A DNA stretch of 64,000 nucleotides from GCA-2706205 sp964215955 (GCA_964215955.1 CAXPDR010000029.1:12922-76921); one strand, 5' to 3'; numbered from the stretch's first letter, positions 27,801-36,975 are shown. A program made the numbers and translations. Notes: generated from the sequence alone by a model not told the origin.

Positions 27801-28731
27801 TTGTTCCTGTCATCATTTCAAGTTCAGCTTTATTACAAATGACATAAGGAATTGTGCCTCCGTCTCCAATCTCGAAACCGACATTATTGACAGCATATGT
27901 TGGACAAAGAGGTTGTCTTATATAAAATGTATTGGTGTTAGTTGCTATATTTGCTTTAACAAAAGAACCATAGACCGTTTGAGAACCTTCATAGAATCCA
28001 CTTTTGAAATCGATCTTATCCCCAGTTCCAGCACATCCTTCTTGAGAATATGCGATAATTGACTGAGGAATTCCTTTAAATATAAGTGGTCTAACCTGAG
28101 GATTTCTTAATACATGGTGATCGTTATTACCATCTGTAATACATGTAGATTCGAATGGATTTGATCTATTTTCAAACATCCGTTCTTCATTCGAAAAATT
28201 GACATCATAAGAAACAATTTTATAACTTTTATAAACTCCAGGTGCTTCTGAGCAATCATCACCTAAAAAAATCTCATTGTCGCCTTTGGTGCAAGAGATA
28301 AACTCTGCTGGTCTTGGACTTCCACTCGCTTCGTTATATTCACCTTCATCACTTTTGAAAGGTTCTTCTCCACAACCATCTGTACTGGGAGTTAAATTTA
28401 TATCTACAGGTGAGCCATCCAATTTTATTTCACCCTCCGTAATAAAGCATTTAGGTACTCCTGCCATCGCACTAGTGCCAGCATCCCACCCAACAGCGCC
28501 AAATTCCCATTTACCGTTATCTAAATCGACTTCATAGGTAGTGGTATTTAATAATCTTTTAGTAAAGACAACTTTAGTATCTGGATTATGACCAAGAATA
28601 TAAAGTCCACCAGGAAACTCATTGGGACCAAAAGATGCACCGAAACTAATTTTGGCCGAAGTTGTCTCTGGCTTAGGTGAGCAACTAATTAAAATTAAAA
28701 ATCCAAAGATAAATATTGTTAAGTTTTTCAT
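24889..28731 (-). CDS. GLUG-motif surface lipoprotein (paralogue B)
   Basis: A 1280-residue lipoprotein; the signal ends in LISC (Cys17). The first ~130 residues align with the protein at 3693 (both have NEFPGGL/EKFPGGL, then V-x-L-x-NG-x-W-x-F-x-x-x-GWD). The rest carries many GG-[LI]-IG repeats (GGLIGKIS, GGLIGYADN, GGIIGSA, GGLVGLNTSS) of the GLUG type and the shared phrase EPFKIHNENEWNRINSDAF, matching EPFEIYSTVEWNNIKADAF in paralogue A. The start at 28731 is chosen over an in-frame TTG at 28749: AGGA lies 6 nt upstream and the signal peptide begins there. Surface adhesion or prey recognition is inference. An ACCGATAG sequence lies 7 nt before the start but lacks a -35. Confidence 0.87.
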   Translation of the reverse strand: MKNLTIFIFGFLILISCSPKPETTSAKISFGASFGPNEFPGGLYILGHNPDTKVVFTKRLLNTTTYEVDLDNGKWEFGAVGWDAGTSAMAGVPKCFITEGEIKLDGSPVDINLTPSTDGCGEEPFKSDEGEYNEASGSPRPAEFISCTKGDNEIFLGDDCSEAPGVYKSYKIVSYDVNFSNEERMFENRSNPFESTCITDGNNDHHVLRNPQVRPLIFKGIPQSIIAYSQEGCAGTGDKIDFKSGFYEGSQTVYGSFVKANIATNTNTFYIRQPLCPTYAVNNVGFEIGDGGTIPYVICNKAELEMMTGTNNYILGKNITATGFNTISSFTGNFNGNNKKIIGLDKPLINNFSNLSGEKFIGNFTIQGVNISTTGPYTGALINEVTAGTSTNTRFHNISIDSLAIGVNSTGANATGGLIGKISTSTGAIVNLSDIEVYSQGANIISFNGDSTSPTGGLIGKVTNPSGEVELNDIDIHNLTIISDQSETGGLIGYADNTNISGASLTKVDLNGTDQLGGIIGSAISSVIERSIFSEDDNGSISTISCSKAKGPAVTSPATDICDGIGGLIGTAQGSEIHHSLSNFSIIDFDDTFSNVGGAVGRTETSANLINNVGTIVYFDFNGSNVGGLIGVMNDGATHSFLGGVNITHSIAMGIIKIVSPIDLVNDNRGGLVGYNQNTSNVIRFSIANFKELTGGDNLGGITGKNLGLISECFANIENLNLDATSEGGDFAVGGITGYNGTSGRVEHSKVIANIEVIADNCDSASSTKQCGFVIGENINALQTFPARPVQFVSILGSLIETNVVNTAGYYSLGGSSGAIAPEIKTSSSNYSTISGVSGKSSILVDDITDLSYQTGLPNWVATSTILTDPVPLFLEHWIDYGLFNDPEFGGNRFRLGNLFEPFKIHNENEWNRINSDAFLLNKGFALADNIDFQNDPTKFVPIGAFVDPLSGLLSCNLSSSFTGTLLSNFNPEGLPFTLKNITINLDDAIWTANSCDSKSIGIITTLGNSSSSFISLAGTPDLPLLVDGLLLNNTTHDLDYLGSIAGISHSSFISARITNGEINTTSGAATNAGGLIGINSSITFIKNSLFSGKILGDARYIGGLVGLNTSSYFRVENSKVKIDDLITSKTSSYAGGLIGYEGTSDAIYKTNIIDFDLTKTTNFAAGSGGQNGGIAGSAPDSSIFENNLVIINGNNFGGSGSNSLFIGTSSTNIAIDSFIIGTSSDDSSFATAYFSNPQDFLDNVSSFDFSDTLYDNNRNEFLLNWEFQSHDSNTSAVGQ

Positions 28732-28914
28732 AATATTCCTATCGGTCAAAAACGACTTTTTCTAAATTATAAAGGCTTTGTTTATTGTTATGAGATTTCA
28801 TGAGTTTAGGGAGTCCGAGAGGATATATTTTAGAAATCCTGACCAAAAGATTTGGCATATTTTAATATTTCTAGATATCTAAACATGACAACTCATTTGG
28901 ACGATAAAGGCTCC

Positions 28915-29697
28915 ATGAAAAATATAAAAACAGTTTTAATTGTCGTTAGTGACAAAGAAAGGCTTGGTATTGTTGAAGAGCTTCTTATGGAGCAAAAGTA
29001 TAAAGTCGTGACTGCAAATAATTCTAATGAAGCTCGCCTTAAATTCTCTAATGAGGAATTTCATATGGTCATTGTAGATATGACAGTACCTGGTTTTAGT
29101 GCAAAAAATTTTATTGAAAGCATTCGAAGAAAAGAAGACTTAAAAAGTGTGAAAAATATTTTACCAGTTTTAGTGCTTGGTGATAAACCAGATGAATTTC
29201 ATGAACAATTTTCTATGGTTGATAATGTTAAATATATGGAGTTTCCATTTTCAAAACTTCAGCTAAAGAAAAAACTTTTAACTTTTATCGGACACTCAGA
29301 AGTTATTTCTAATAATACCAAGATTGTTGAAAAAGATGAATACCTCATTACTGAAGGTGGTGTTTCTCACGAAATGTATTGGATACTATCCGGAAAATTT
29401 ATCATAACGAAGATGAATCATGATAATCAAAATGTTATTATTGGTGAAGTGTTTCCAGGTGAGTTAGTAGGTGAGATGAGCTTTCTTGATAGCCTTCCTA
29501 GGTCAGCTAGTGTTAGGGCCGTTGAGCAAGGAGAAGTATTGGTTATCCCTCACAAAAAGTTTATTGATGTTTTGGAAAATCAACCTAGATGGTTTCGTTC
29601 TTTAATGCAGACTATGTCTCATCGTTTAAGGGATGCAGATAAAAAAATTGCGAGAAAAATTATTGGTGAAGATAAAAGAAAGAAAAAAGAGGAGTAA
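28915..29697 (+). CDS. Receiver domain fused to cyclic-nucleotide-binding domain
   Basis: A 260-residue two-domain signalling protein. Residues 1-118 form a response-regulator receiver fold with the phosphoacceptor Asp55 in MVIVDMTVPGF; the usual acidic pair is reduced to VSD near residue 13. Residues ~125-235 are a cyclic-nucleotide-binding (cAMP/CRP-like) domain with the phosphate-binding cassette GELVGEMSFLDSLPRSAS. There is no DNA-binding helix-turn-helix; the tail is Lys-rich. It likely integrates phosphorylation with a nucleotide signal and acts through protein contacts (inference). In-frame TTG 28852 and ATG 28885 exist, but AAAGG precedes 28915 at good spacing. Three nt separate it from lemA, so one operon. 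Confidence 0.88.
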   Translation: MKNIKTVLIVVSDKERLGIVEELLMEQKYKVVTANNSNEARLKFSNEEFHMVIVDMTVPGFSAKNFIESIRRKEDLKSVKNILPVLVLGDKPDEFHEQFSMVDNVKYMEFPFSKLQLKKKLLTFIGHSEVISNNTKIVEKDEYLITEGGVSHEMYWILSGKFIITKMNHDNQNVIIGEVFPGELVGEMSFLDSLPRSASVRAVEQGEVLVIPHKKFIDVLENQPRWFRSLMQTMSHRLRDADKKIARKIIGEDKRKKKEE

Positions 29698-29700
29698 TAT

Positions 29701-30303
29701 ATGAATATGATTTTAGTAGGTGTTGTTGTGGCCATTCTAGGTGGAGGAGTACTAATCGCTCTTTTTTGCATTTCTATCTATAATAATATTGTAAAGCTTA
29801 AGAATGAATACAAAAACGGCTTTTCTCAGATAGATGTCCAATTACAAAGACGATATGACTTAATTCCAAACTTAGTTAATTCTGCTAAGGCTTTCATGGA
29901 GCATGAAAAAGAAACCTTGACGGGAGTTATTGAAGCAAGAAATCAAGCTTTAAATAGTGAAAAAGCTTTAAAGAAAAATCCTGAAAACTCTAAAGCTGTA
30001 AAAGACTTTAATATGGCCGAAGCTAATTTGAATAAAAGTATTTCTGGAATGTTTGCATTATTTGAAAATTATCCAGATTTAAAATCAGATTCAACTATGA
30101 CAAATTTAATGGAAGAGTTAAGCTCAACCGAAAATAAAATTTCATTTGCTCGTCAAGCTTATAATGATGCAGTAATGCATTATAATGTTGGGATTCAGCA
30201 ATTTCCAAACAATATTTTGGCAGGTATTTTTAACTTTGGAAATGTCGATCAATTAGAACTAGAAAATCAAGAAGCACGCAAGGCCATAAAAGTAGAATTC
30301 TGA
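29701..30303 (+). CDS. lemA: LemA family membrane protein
   Basis: A 200-residue protein with one N-terminal membrane helix (about residues 5-27) and a helical bundle: NEYKNGFSQIDVQLQRRYDLIPNLVNSAKAF (signature region ~36-67) and YNDAVMHYNVGIQQFPNNILA near 160-180, both diagnostic of LemA. LemA proteins are of unsettled function but often occur beside M48 proteases, as here. GAGGAG sits about 7 nt before its ATG, which starts 3 nt after the REC-CNB stop. The next gene starts 1 nt after the lemA stop. Confidence 0.93.
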   Translation: MNMILVGVVVAILGGGVLIALFCISIYNNIVKLKNEYKNGFSQIDVQLQRRYDLIPNLVNSAKAFMEHEKETLTGVIEARNQALNSEKALKKNPENSKAVKDFNMAEANLNKSISGMFALFENYPDLKSDSTMTNLMEELSSTENKISFARQAYNDAVMHYNVGIQQFPNNILAGIFNFGNVDQLELENQEARKAIKVEF

Positions 30304-30304
30304 A

Positions 30305-32071
30305 ATGAGATTTTTCGAAGATCAAAGAATAGCGAAAAAAAATACGAGAAGGCTATACTTGAGCTTTATCATGCTTGTAAGCTTTGTTAGTCTTGGGATT
30401 GGTTTTATCACCACATGGTATATTCCCTTAGATAAGGTGATTGAAAACAAAAAACTGAAACATCCTCCTAGAGCTGAAGTTAAGACTCAAAAACAAAGAA
30501 AAAAGTATAAAGAATACTATTCACGTAAGGAGATAATTGAACAAAGGATCTATAATCCGAGCTTTTACCTTGTTAGTTGTGGTATTTCTGCGTTGATTTT
30601 TTTGATCATTAATATCTTAAGCTATTTTAAAATTAAAGAACTTAGAGTTTCACCAACCGGAATTTGTTATTATTTGGGAGCCAAACTAAATAGAAAACCA
30701 AGTAACTTTAAAGAAAAACAACTGTTAAATATTGTAGAAGAAATGAGTATCGCTAGTCGTGTCCCACTTCCGAAAGTTTTTATTTTAGATGTTGAAGGTA
30801 TAAATGCATTTGCTTGTGGGTATGATATTAACAGCTCTGCAATATGTGTGACTAGAGGGTGCTTGGAAAAGTTAAGTAGAGATGAGTTACAAGCAATTAT
30901 TGGTCATGAGTTTAGTCATATCCTGAATGGTGATATGACGATCAACTTAAAGCTTATTGGGATGATTCATGGATTGGTTGCGCTTTATTATTTTGGAATT
31001 AGAATTCTTGGAGCCAATGGTAGAAGGAGACGTAGAGAGAAAGGAAGTGGGGTGGGCTTAGTTTTTATAATCTTTGGCGGTGTTGGATGGTTTGCTGGTT
31101 CATGGCTTAAATCAAGAATTAGTGTTCAAAGGGAATTCTTGGCCGATGCTTCATCTGTACAATTCACAAGGAATTCTTCAGCTCTTATTAAAGTCTTTGA
31201 AAAAATCCATTTTTTTGAAGGAGTTCAAAAAATAGAACATAGTAGAAGAGATGAAATTGAGCATATGTTTTTTACTAATACGATAAAAAACTTTTTTCAA
31301 TTTAGAACTCATCCAGAAATTATCGATAGGATTAAACGAATTGATAAAAACTATTTACCTTCTAACTTGAAAAAACTAAATTTTCCTCCTGTATTGGATG
31401 AAGAGCCTAAAGAATCAGCAACTGAAAATAACAAAAATATTTCCATGTCTGATTTATTTCCAGCTGTTCTATATTTAAATGCAACTTTTGAAAGCCAAAA
31501 TGAAAATACTTTTTGTGATGTCATCGAAGAAATTATTCATAGAAAAGGTAAATTCGACTCGATTGGCTCGGATGAGCTTTTAGCTGTGCTTCAAATACTT
31601 TTTGGTGAATTAAATATGTTATCAGATGGTGAAAAGGAAGTTTGTTATAAAAAACTAAAAGAAGAAATCGCTAAAGATAAGAAGTTTGATTACCATGAAT
31701 TTATAATTTATAGCTACCTTAAACCTGCTTTAAAAAATAAAGAAGTGAAATTTAAGGAGATTCCAGCAAGTAAAACGAGAGAAGAGATTTGTTTAATAGC
31801 AGCCTTTGCTCTAAAGGTAGCTAAGCTTAAAGATCTACCAACTGATCTTGAATTAGAACTTATTGATAATCACCAGCACAATAAGAAATTGTCTTATTCA
31901 GGTTTGGGAAAAGCATTTGAGAAACTAAGGTTTCTGCGAGTTCGGGATAAAGAAAAATTGGTTCATGATCTTGAAAAGATCTTTTTCTATGATGGGCAAA
32001 TGAGTTCAAAGGAACATATGCTCTACTTTGTATTGCTACAAATTCTAGGGGTTCCTGGTGTTAGAGAGTAG
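30305..32071 (+). CDS. M48 (HtpX/Ste24-like) membrane metalloprotease
   Basis: A 588-residue membrane zinc protease. Two membrane helices near residues 20-40 and 90-112 are followed by the peptidase domain: HEFSH at 201-205, two further hydrophobic segments (about 220-235 and 250-265), and the third zinc ligand in REFLADASS near 277. The C-terminal ~230 residues are soluble, helical and poorly characterised, with a repeated layout that may be TerB-like. M48 proteases of this length are typically paired with LemA; the family acts in membrane-protein quality control. It is the last gene of a three-gene operon headed by a REC-CNB regulator, suggesting the protease responds to a second messenger or phosphorelay (inference). 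Confidence 0.9.
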   Translation: MRFFEDQRIAKKNTRRLYLSFIMLVSFVSLGIGFITTWYIPLDKVIENKKLKHPPRAEVKTQKQRKKYKEYYSRKEIIEQRIYNPSFYLVSCGISALIFLIINILSYFKIKELRVSPTGICYYLGAKLNRKPSNFKEKQLLNIVEEMSIASRVPLPKVFILDVEGINAFACGYDINSSAICVTRGCLEKLSRDELQAIIGHEFSHILNGDMTINLKLIGMIHGLVALYYFGIRILGANGRRRRREKGSGVGLVFIIFGGVGWFAGSWLKSRISVQREFLADASSVQFTRNSSALIKVFEKIHFFEGVQKIEHSRRDEIEHMFFTNTIKNFFQFRTHPEIIDRIKRIDKNYLPSNLKKLNFPPVLDEEPKESATENNKNISMSDLFPAVLYLNATFESQNENTFCDVIEEIIHRKGKFDSIGSDELLAVLQILFGELNMLSDGEKEVCYKKLKEEIAKDKKFDYHEFIIYSYLKPALKNKEVKFKEIPASKTREEICLIAAFALKVAKLKDLPTDLELELIDNHQHNKKLSYSGLGKAFEKLRFLRVRDKEKLVHDLEKIFFYDGQMSSKEHMLYFVLLQILGVPGVRE

Positions 32072-32113
32072 CTCTTTATACTCATCCTGCACAAAGGACT
32101 CTGAAAATAATAA

Positions 32114-33355
32114 TTAAGCTTCAATAATAGCTTCCAACATTTTAAAAAGGGCCGCTTGAGAAAAACGTTGTTTAAGTGAAAGCCTATTGCCTCTAAAATG
32201 ATAAATTTTGCTTTCGGTTTTATATTTTGTAGAGACACCAATACCCACCGTTCCAACTGGTTTACCAGGTGTAGCCCCGCCTGGTCCTGCGATGCCTGTG
32301 GTGGATACTGCAATATCTACTTCTAGATGCTTTCTTGCACCTTGGGCCATTTCAAAAGCTGTTTGTTCAGAGACTGCTCCATAATCTTTTAAGGTTTGTT
32401 CTGATACATTTAAGGATTTCATTTTTACTTCATTCGAATAACTTACAACACTTCCCCAAAATACTGAGGATGAGCCAGAAATATCTGTTATTCTACTCGC
32501 AAGTAAACCTCCAGTGCAAGACTCAGAAAACCCTATTGTTAAACCTTTTTCTTTCGCCTTGAGGACTATAACTTCTTCTAAGAGCTCTGGACCTATATGC
32601 CAAATGTAATCTTTTATTGGTGTTGAGTTAATAAGTTTGAGTACTTCCTTCTCATCAGCTAGAAGCTGCTCCTTGGATTTAGCATTCAATTTAACACCAA
32701 TATCTACACCACCAGAGTGTGGAAGAGAGCTTACAGTTCCAAATTCTTCTAGTCTTTTCCAAAGATTGGGTGCAAGTTCATGAAAGATTTTCGATTCAGG
32801 AACTTTCCAGGTTTTTACAATCACGTTTTTTATAAATCTATCATTTTGGTCTTCAAACCAAACGGGGAAAATGGACTGCTCTAACATCTCCTGAAACTCT
32901 GCAGGGACACCCGGGAGAGAAAATATCTCATATTCATCTTGATTGATATAAATTCCAGGTGCATATCCAACGGGATTAAGGAGTGGGGTGAAGCCTTCAG
33001 GCATAAGATGATAATGCATGACAGATTTATCATAATCCCTATTTCCTCTTTCAAAATGAGTTAGAGTTATTTGAGTTGCAGCTTCACTTTCTGAAAGTTC
33101 TTCCTTAAAAAGTTCACAAAGCATGGGTTTCGTTATGTCATCAAGGGTAGGTCCAAGTCCTCCTGAAATGAAAATAGTATAATCCTTAAGGCTTTGGATC
33201 AATTTAGTTAGCTCTTCTTTTTCATCTCCACAAATAATGACCTTACTTAGGTTATGGCCGAGATCGGTCAGTCTCTTTCCTAAATATTGGGTATTTTTGT
33301 CTATGATTTTTCCATCTAAGAGTTCACTTCCTATGGCGATAAGGGCTGTTTTCAT
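32114..33355 (-). CDS. cinA: CinA: nicotinamide-nucleotide amidase / ADP-ribose-type pyrophosphatase
   Basis: A 413-residue two-domain protein. The N-terminal MoaB/CinA-like domain begins ALIAIGSELLDGKI with FISGGLGPTLDD near 62-75. The C-terminal PncC-like amidase domain contains GFSESCTGGLLASRIT, SYSNEVK and STTGIAGPGG. Known function: deamidation of NMN to nicotinate mononucleotide in pyridine-nucleotide salvage, with pyrophosphatase activity in the N domain; historically linked to competence. It is near full family length. The ATG is preceded by AGGATCAAGA. Transcribed alone, converging on the M48 gene. Confidence 0.94.
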   Translation of the reverse strand: MKTALIAIGSELLDGKIIDKNTQYLGKRLTDLGHNLSKVIICGDEKEELTKLIQSLKDYTIFISGGLGPTLDDITKPMLCELFKEELSESEAATQITLTHFERGNRDYDKSVMHYHLMPEGFTPLLNPVGYAPGIYINQDEYEIFSLPGVPAEFQEMLEQSIFPVWFEDQNDRFIKNVIVKTWKVPESKIFHELAPNLWKRLEEFGTVSSLPHSGGVDIGVKLNAKSKEQLLADEKEVLKLINSTPIKDYIWHIGPELLEEVIVLKAKEKGLTIGFSESCTGGLLASRITDISGSSSVFWGSVVSYSNEVKMKSLNVSEQTLKDYGAVSEQTAFEMAQGARKHLEVDIAVSTTGIAGPGGATPGKPVGTVGIGVSTKYKTESKIYHFRGNRLSLKQRFSQAALFKMLEAIIEA

Positions 33356-33445
33356 TCTTGATCCTAAATACTTAAAATATGGTAAAAAATTTATAATATC
33401 AGATATTTTATAGGCAACACGCTATTAATGCTATAGTAAAGCTCT

Positions 33446-34993
33446 ATGTCAGAAAAATTACAATTCAAGTTAGATTTTGATGCTAAGCTAGAGCATTATA
33501 TGAGTTCTAAATATCCTCAGTTTGTAGATTATAGAATTATTTCTAAAAGTCTGGATGCGAGAGGAGCCCCAAGAGGAAAAAAACCAGTTTATCTCTACAT
33601 TATTGAAGGGATTAAAAAGGGTGAGTCTTTCAATAAAGACGAGTTTGATGTTGAAGATATTAATTATCAAGGTAAGACTCCGGTTATTATAGGAGCTGGG
33701 CCTGCAGGACTTTTTGCCGCTCTTAGGTTTGCGGACTACGGAATTAAAACAATCGTTGTAGAACGTGGAGACGAGGCGACTAAAAGGATGCTTCATATTT
33801 CTCGTTATTGGAGAAATGGGGTTCTCAATACTGAAAGTAATGTTTGCTATGGAGAAGGTGGTGCAGGGTTATTTTCTGATGGGAAACTTATTACGAGAGT
33901 CAAATCGCCTTTTATTAAATATGTCATGAATAAATTTGTGGAATTTGGTGCGCCTGAGGAAGTAGCCTATATTTCTAACCCGCATCTAGGTTCAAATAAA
34001 ATTAGAAAAATCATCACTAAAGTTTCTGATTATTTAAGATCTCAAGGTCATGAAATTATCTATAATACCAAGATGGATGAAGTTCTCTTTGAGGGTGACA
34101 AAGTCGTTGGGGTAAAGCTTAGCGATGGAAAAGTTTTAGACACTGACCATGTCATTTTTGCCACAGGACACTCAGCAGGTGAACTATATGAGCAACTCAT
34201 GCAAAAACATGTGGCCATGGCACCTAAAGACTTTGCGGTTGGAGTTAGGATTGAGCACCCAAGAGCAGCAATTGATCAACTTCAACATGGGACTTATTGG
34301 GAAAGTGAATTCTTAGGAGCTGCCAGGTATAGACTTTCTCATCATGATAAGAAGTCTGATAAAGGTACTTATAGTTTCTGTATGTGTCCTGGTGGATATG
34401 TTCTTTCTAGCGGTACTGAGGCGGATGGAATTGTTGTGAATGGAATGAGTAATTATGCTAGAAATTCTAGATGGTCCAATTCGGCCATTGTTGTTTCGGT
34501 GAATGCAGGTAGAGACTTTGATAAGAAAGATATTCTCTCAGGGGTAGAGTTTCAACACAGCATTGAAAGAAAAGCCTATAAGACTTCAGTGGAGGAAGCC
34601 GATGGAAAAATGCTTCCTGCGATGAGTGTAAAAGAGTTTTTAGAAAACAAATTAAATAAAAATGAGCTTCCCAAAACGAGCTCCCCAAGTGGTATTTTTA
34701 AAACTAATATTCGAAAAATCTTTCCTGAGTTTATTAATACCCATCTGGAAGAGGGGCTTAGGCAGTTTGATAAAAAAATGCCGGGGTTTTCAAGTGACCC
34801 CAAAGCCATTCTCATAGCTCCTGAGACGAGAACTTCTGCTCCCATTACAATTTTAAGAGATAAAAAGAATTTAGAGTCTACTTCTCATAAAGGATTTTAT
34901 CCTTGTGGTGAAGGGGCAGGCTATGCTGGAGGAATAACTTCAGCTGCAGTTGATGGAATAAAAGTTGCTGAGGCGATAATTCAGTCTTTTTAG
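33446..34993 (+). CDS. FAD-dependent dehydrogenase (COG2509-like)
   Basis: A 515-residue flavoprotein. After a ~75-residue N-terminal segment comes the Rossmann FAD-binding motif GAGPAGLFAALRFADYG, then the family signature VCYGEGGAGLFSDGKL, an NAD/FAD second motif near HVIFATGHSAG, and a C-terminal FAD contact CGEGAGYAGGITSAAVDG. This is the widespread uncharacterised dehydrogenase family close to NAD(FAD)-utilising enzymes; the substrate is not known. Its promoter region is shared divergently with cinA. No typical ribosome site is obvious (AGTAAAGCTCT precedes the ATG). Confidence 0.88.
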   Translation: MSEKLQFKLDFDAKLEHYMSSKYPQFVDYRIISKSLDARGAPRGKKPVYLYIIEGIKKGESFNKDEFDVEDINYQGKTPVIIGAGPAGLFAALRFADYGIKTIVVERGDEATKRMLHISRYWRNGVLNTESNVCYGEGGAGLFSDGKLITRVKSPFIKYVMNKFVEFGAPEEVAYISNPHLGSNKIRKIITKVSDYLRSQGHEIIYNTKMDEVLFEGDKVVGVKLSDGKVLDTDHVIFATGHSAGELYEQLMQKHVAMAPKDFAVGVRIEHPRAAIDQLQHGTYWESEFLGAARYRLSHHDKKSDKGTYSFCMCPGGYVLSSGTEADGIVVNGMSNYARNSRWSNSAIVVSVNAGRDFDKKDILSGVEFQHSIERKAYKTSVEEADGKMLPAMSVKEFLENKLNKNELPKTSSPSGIFKTNIRKIFPEFINTHLEEGLRQFDKKMPGFSSDPKAILIAPETRTSAPITILRDKKNLESTSHKGFYPCGEGAGYAGGITSAAVDGIKVAEAIIQSF

Positions 34994-35053
34994 CTTCTCC
35001 TATAAAGCAAACTATGTCATAATTGGGCCAAATTCGTACTATTTGGAGCTAAA

Positions 35054-36865
35054 ATGAAATTGAAAAATATTGCTATCGTTGCCCACGTTGACCATGGGAA
35101 GACGACTCTTGTTGATGAACTATTAAAACAATCAGGACTTTTTGCAGCGCACGAGACTGTCGAAGAGAGAGTTATGGATAGCGGTGAGCTCGAAAAAGAA
35201 AGAGGAATTACCATTTCAGCTAAAAACTGTGCTTTTGCATGGCAAGATTATAAAATTAACTTATTAGATACTCCAGGCCACGCCGACTTTGGTGGAGAGG
35301 TGGAAAGATCCTTAATGATGGTAGATGGTATTGTTCTTTTAGTTGATGCCGCTGAAGGACCACTTCCTCAGACAAGATTTGTCCTTCAAAAGGCGATTGA
35401 ACAAGGTATTAAGATTGGAGTTATGATCAATAAGATTGATCGTCCAGATGAAAGACACGAAGAAGTTCAATTAGAAATCGAAGATCTTTTATTAGAGCTT
35501 GTTGATTTAGCGGGAGTTGAAGACTTTGATTTAGATATCCCATTTTTCTTTGGTTCAGGTAGAGATGGATATGCTTCAGATGATCCTGCTGCAAGAGAGG
35601 GAAGCCTTACTCCATTGTTAGACTTCTTTGTTGGTGGATATTTTCCAGAAGCTAATTTAGATAAAAATGGTAATCTTCAAATGCTAGTGACGAATTTAGA
35701 TTATTCAAAATACCTAGGAACCTTGATGATTGGAAGAATCTCAAGCGGAACTATGATCGCTAATAAACCATATAATTGGATTAATGCCTCTGGAAAACCA
35801 AAACAAATCAAGGTTGGAAAAATCCAAATTTTTGATGGTCTTGGATTTAAAGAGGTTGAATCTGCTGATGCAGGTGAGATCGTAATCTTAAATGGTGTTG
35901 AAGATGCTCATATCGGAGATACAATTACATCACTAGATAATCCTGAAGCTCTTCCAAGAGTTGAAGTTGATCCTCCAACGGTTTCTGTTCAAGTTTCAGT
36001 TTCTACTTCTCCACTTTCTGGTCAAGAAGGTGAATATTTAACTTCAAGAAAGTTAGAAGAGTTTTTACAAGAAGCTATTAGAAAAAATGTTTCTCTTCAA
36101 TACGAACCAACTGAAGATCCAAAGGTTTTTATTTTAAAGGCTAGAGGGGAGTTACAAGTTGCTATAGTTTTTGAAGAAATCAGAAGAGCAGGTTTTGAAT
36201 TAATGATTGCAAGACCTCAGGTTCTTATGATCGAAGAAGATGGTGTAAAGCAAGAGCCTTATGAAAAGGTTGTCTTTGATGTTCCTAACGAATCAACTGG
36301 TGTTGTAACTGAAGCGATGGGAACGAGAAAAGGTCTTATGGAAGCTATGAGTCCTATCGGTGATACGAGAACGAGAATCGAATTTAAAGTTCCATCTCGT
36401 GGTCTTATTGGTTTTAGATCTCAATTTCTTACAGACACTAAAGGGGAAGGCTTAATGAGTTCTTACTTTTTAGGGTACGGTGATTATGTTGGAAAAATGT
36501 TAGCTAGACAAAATGGTGCACTTATTTCTGATAGAGCTGGGAAAACAACTCCATACGCACTATTCAATGTTCTTTCTTCTGGACAACAATTTGTTAAGCC
36601 AGGTGAAAAGGTTTATGAGGGGATGGTTGTCGGTGAGCACACAAGACCAAATGATCTAAACTTAAACGTTGTTAGAGAGAAGCATTTAACTTCAGTAAGA
36701 ACTGCTGGAAAAGATGAGAATATCTCATTACCACCAATTGTTCCAAGAACTCTCGAATGGGCACTAGATTGGATTGATGATGATGAGTGGGTTGAAGTCA
36801 CTCCAGAGAATATCAGAATCAGGAAGAAGGTTCTTAAATCTAATGAGAGATCGGTTAAAAGATAG
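35054..36865 (+). CDS. typA: Ribosome-associated GTPase TypA/BipA
   Basis: A 603-residue translational GTPase of normal length. G1 AHVDHGKT at 10-17, switch region RVMDSGELEKERGITI, G3 DTPGHADFGGEV, and G4 NKIDR; then domain II, the EF-G-like domains and the TypA C-terminal domain (RGLIGFRSQFLTDT, SYFLGYGDYVG). Known role: 50S assembly and adaptation to stress or cold. TTTGGAGC precedes the ATG. The stop codon is embedded in the 5' arm of a rho-independent terminator, so the gene is monocistronic. Confidence 0.97.
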   Translation: MKLKNIAIVAHVDHGKTTLVDELLKQSGLFAAHETVEERVMDSGELEKERGITISAKNCAFAWQDYKINLLDTPGHADFGGEVERSLMMVDGIVLLVDAAEGPLPQTRFVLQKAIEQGIKIGVMINKIDRPDERHEEVQLEIEDLLLELVDLAGVEDFDLDIPFFFGSGRDGYASDDPAAREGSLTPLLDFFVGGYFPEANLDKNGNLQMLVTNLDYSKYLGTLMIGRISSGTMIANKPYNWINASGKPKQIKVGKIQIFDGLGFKEVESADAGEIVILNGVEDAHIGDTITSLDNPEALPRVEVDPPTVSVQVSVSTSPLSGQEGEYLTSRKLEEFLQEAIRKNVSLQYEPTEDPKVFILKARGELQVAIVFEEIRRAGFELMIARPQVLMIEEDGVKQEPYEKVVFDVPNESTGVVTEAMGTRKGLMEAMSPIGDTRTRIEFKVPSRGLIGFRSQFLTDTKGEGLMSSYFLGYGDYVGKMLARQNGALISDRAGKTTPYALFNVLSSGQQFVKPGEKVYEGMVVGEHTRPNDLNLNVVREKHLTSVRTAGKDENISLPPIVPRTLEWALDWIDDDEWVEVTPENIRIRKKVLKSNERSVKR

Positions 36866-36903
36866 GCATTCTTTAAAAGAATTGATTAAAATGCCTAGTT
36901 TTT
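36863..36903 (+). terminator. Rho-independent terminator of typA
   Basis: TAGGCATT (36863-36870, containing the typA stop codon) pairs with AATGCCTA (36890-36897), followed by GTTTTT. Confidence 0.8.
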
Positions 36904-36975
36904 GGGTCTATATAAATTATCAAAAGTGAATAGTTGTTAATTTTCCTTCGACTTTTCAGCGATTTACGTCTTTTC

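Noticed and set aside
28739..28746. ACCGATAG 7 nt before the second GLUG lipoprotein start, as a sigma-28 promoter
   Set aside because: No -35-like sequence at 11-nt spacing (TTAGAAAA), and the AGGA ribosome site overlaps it.
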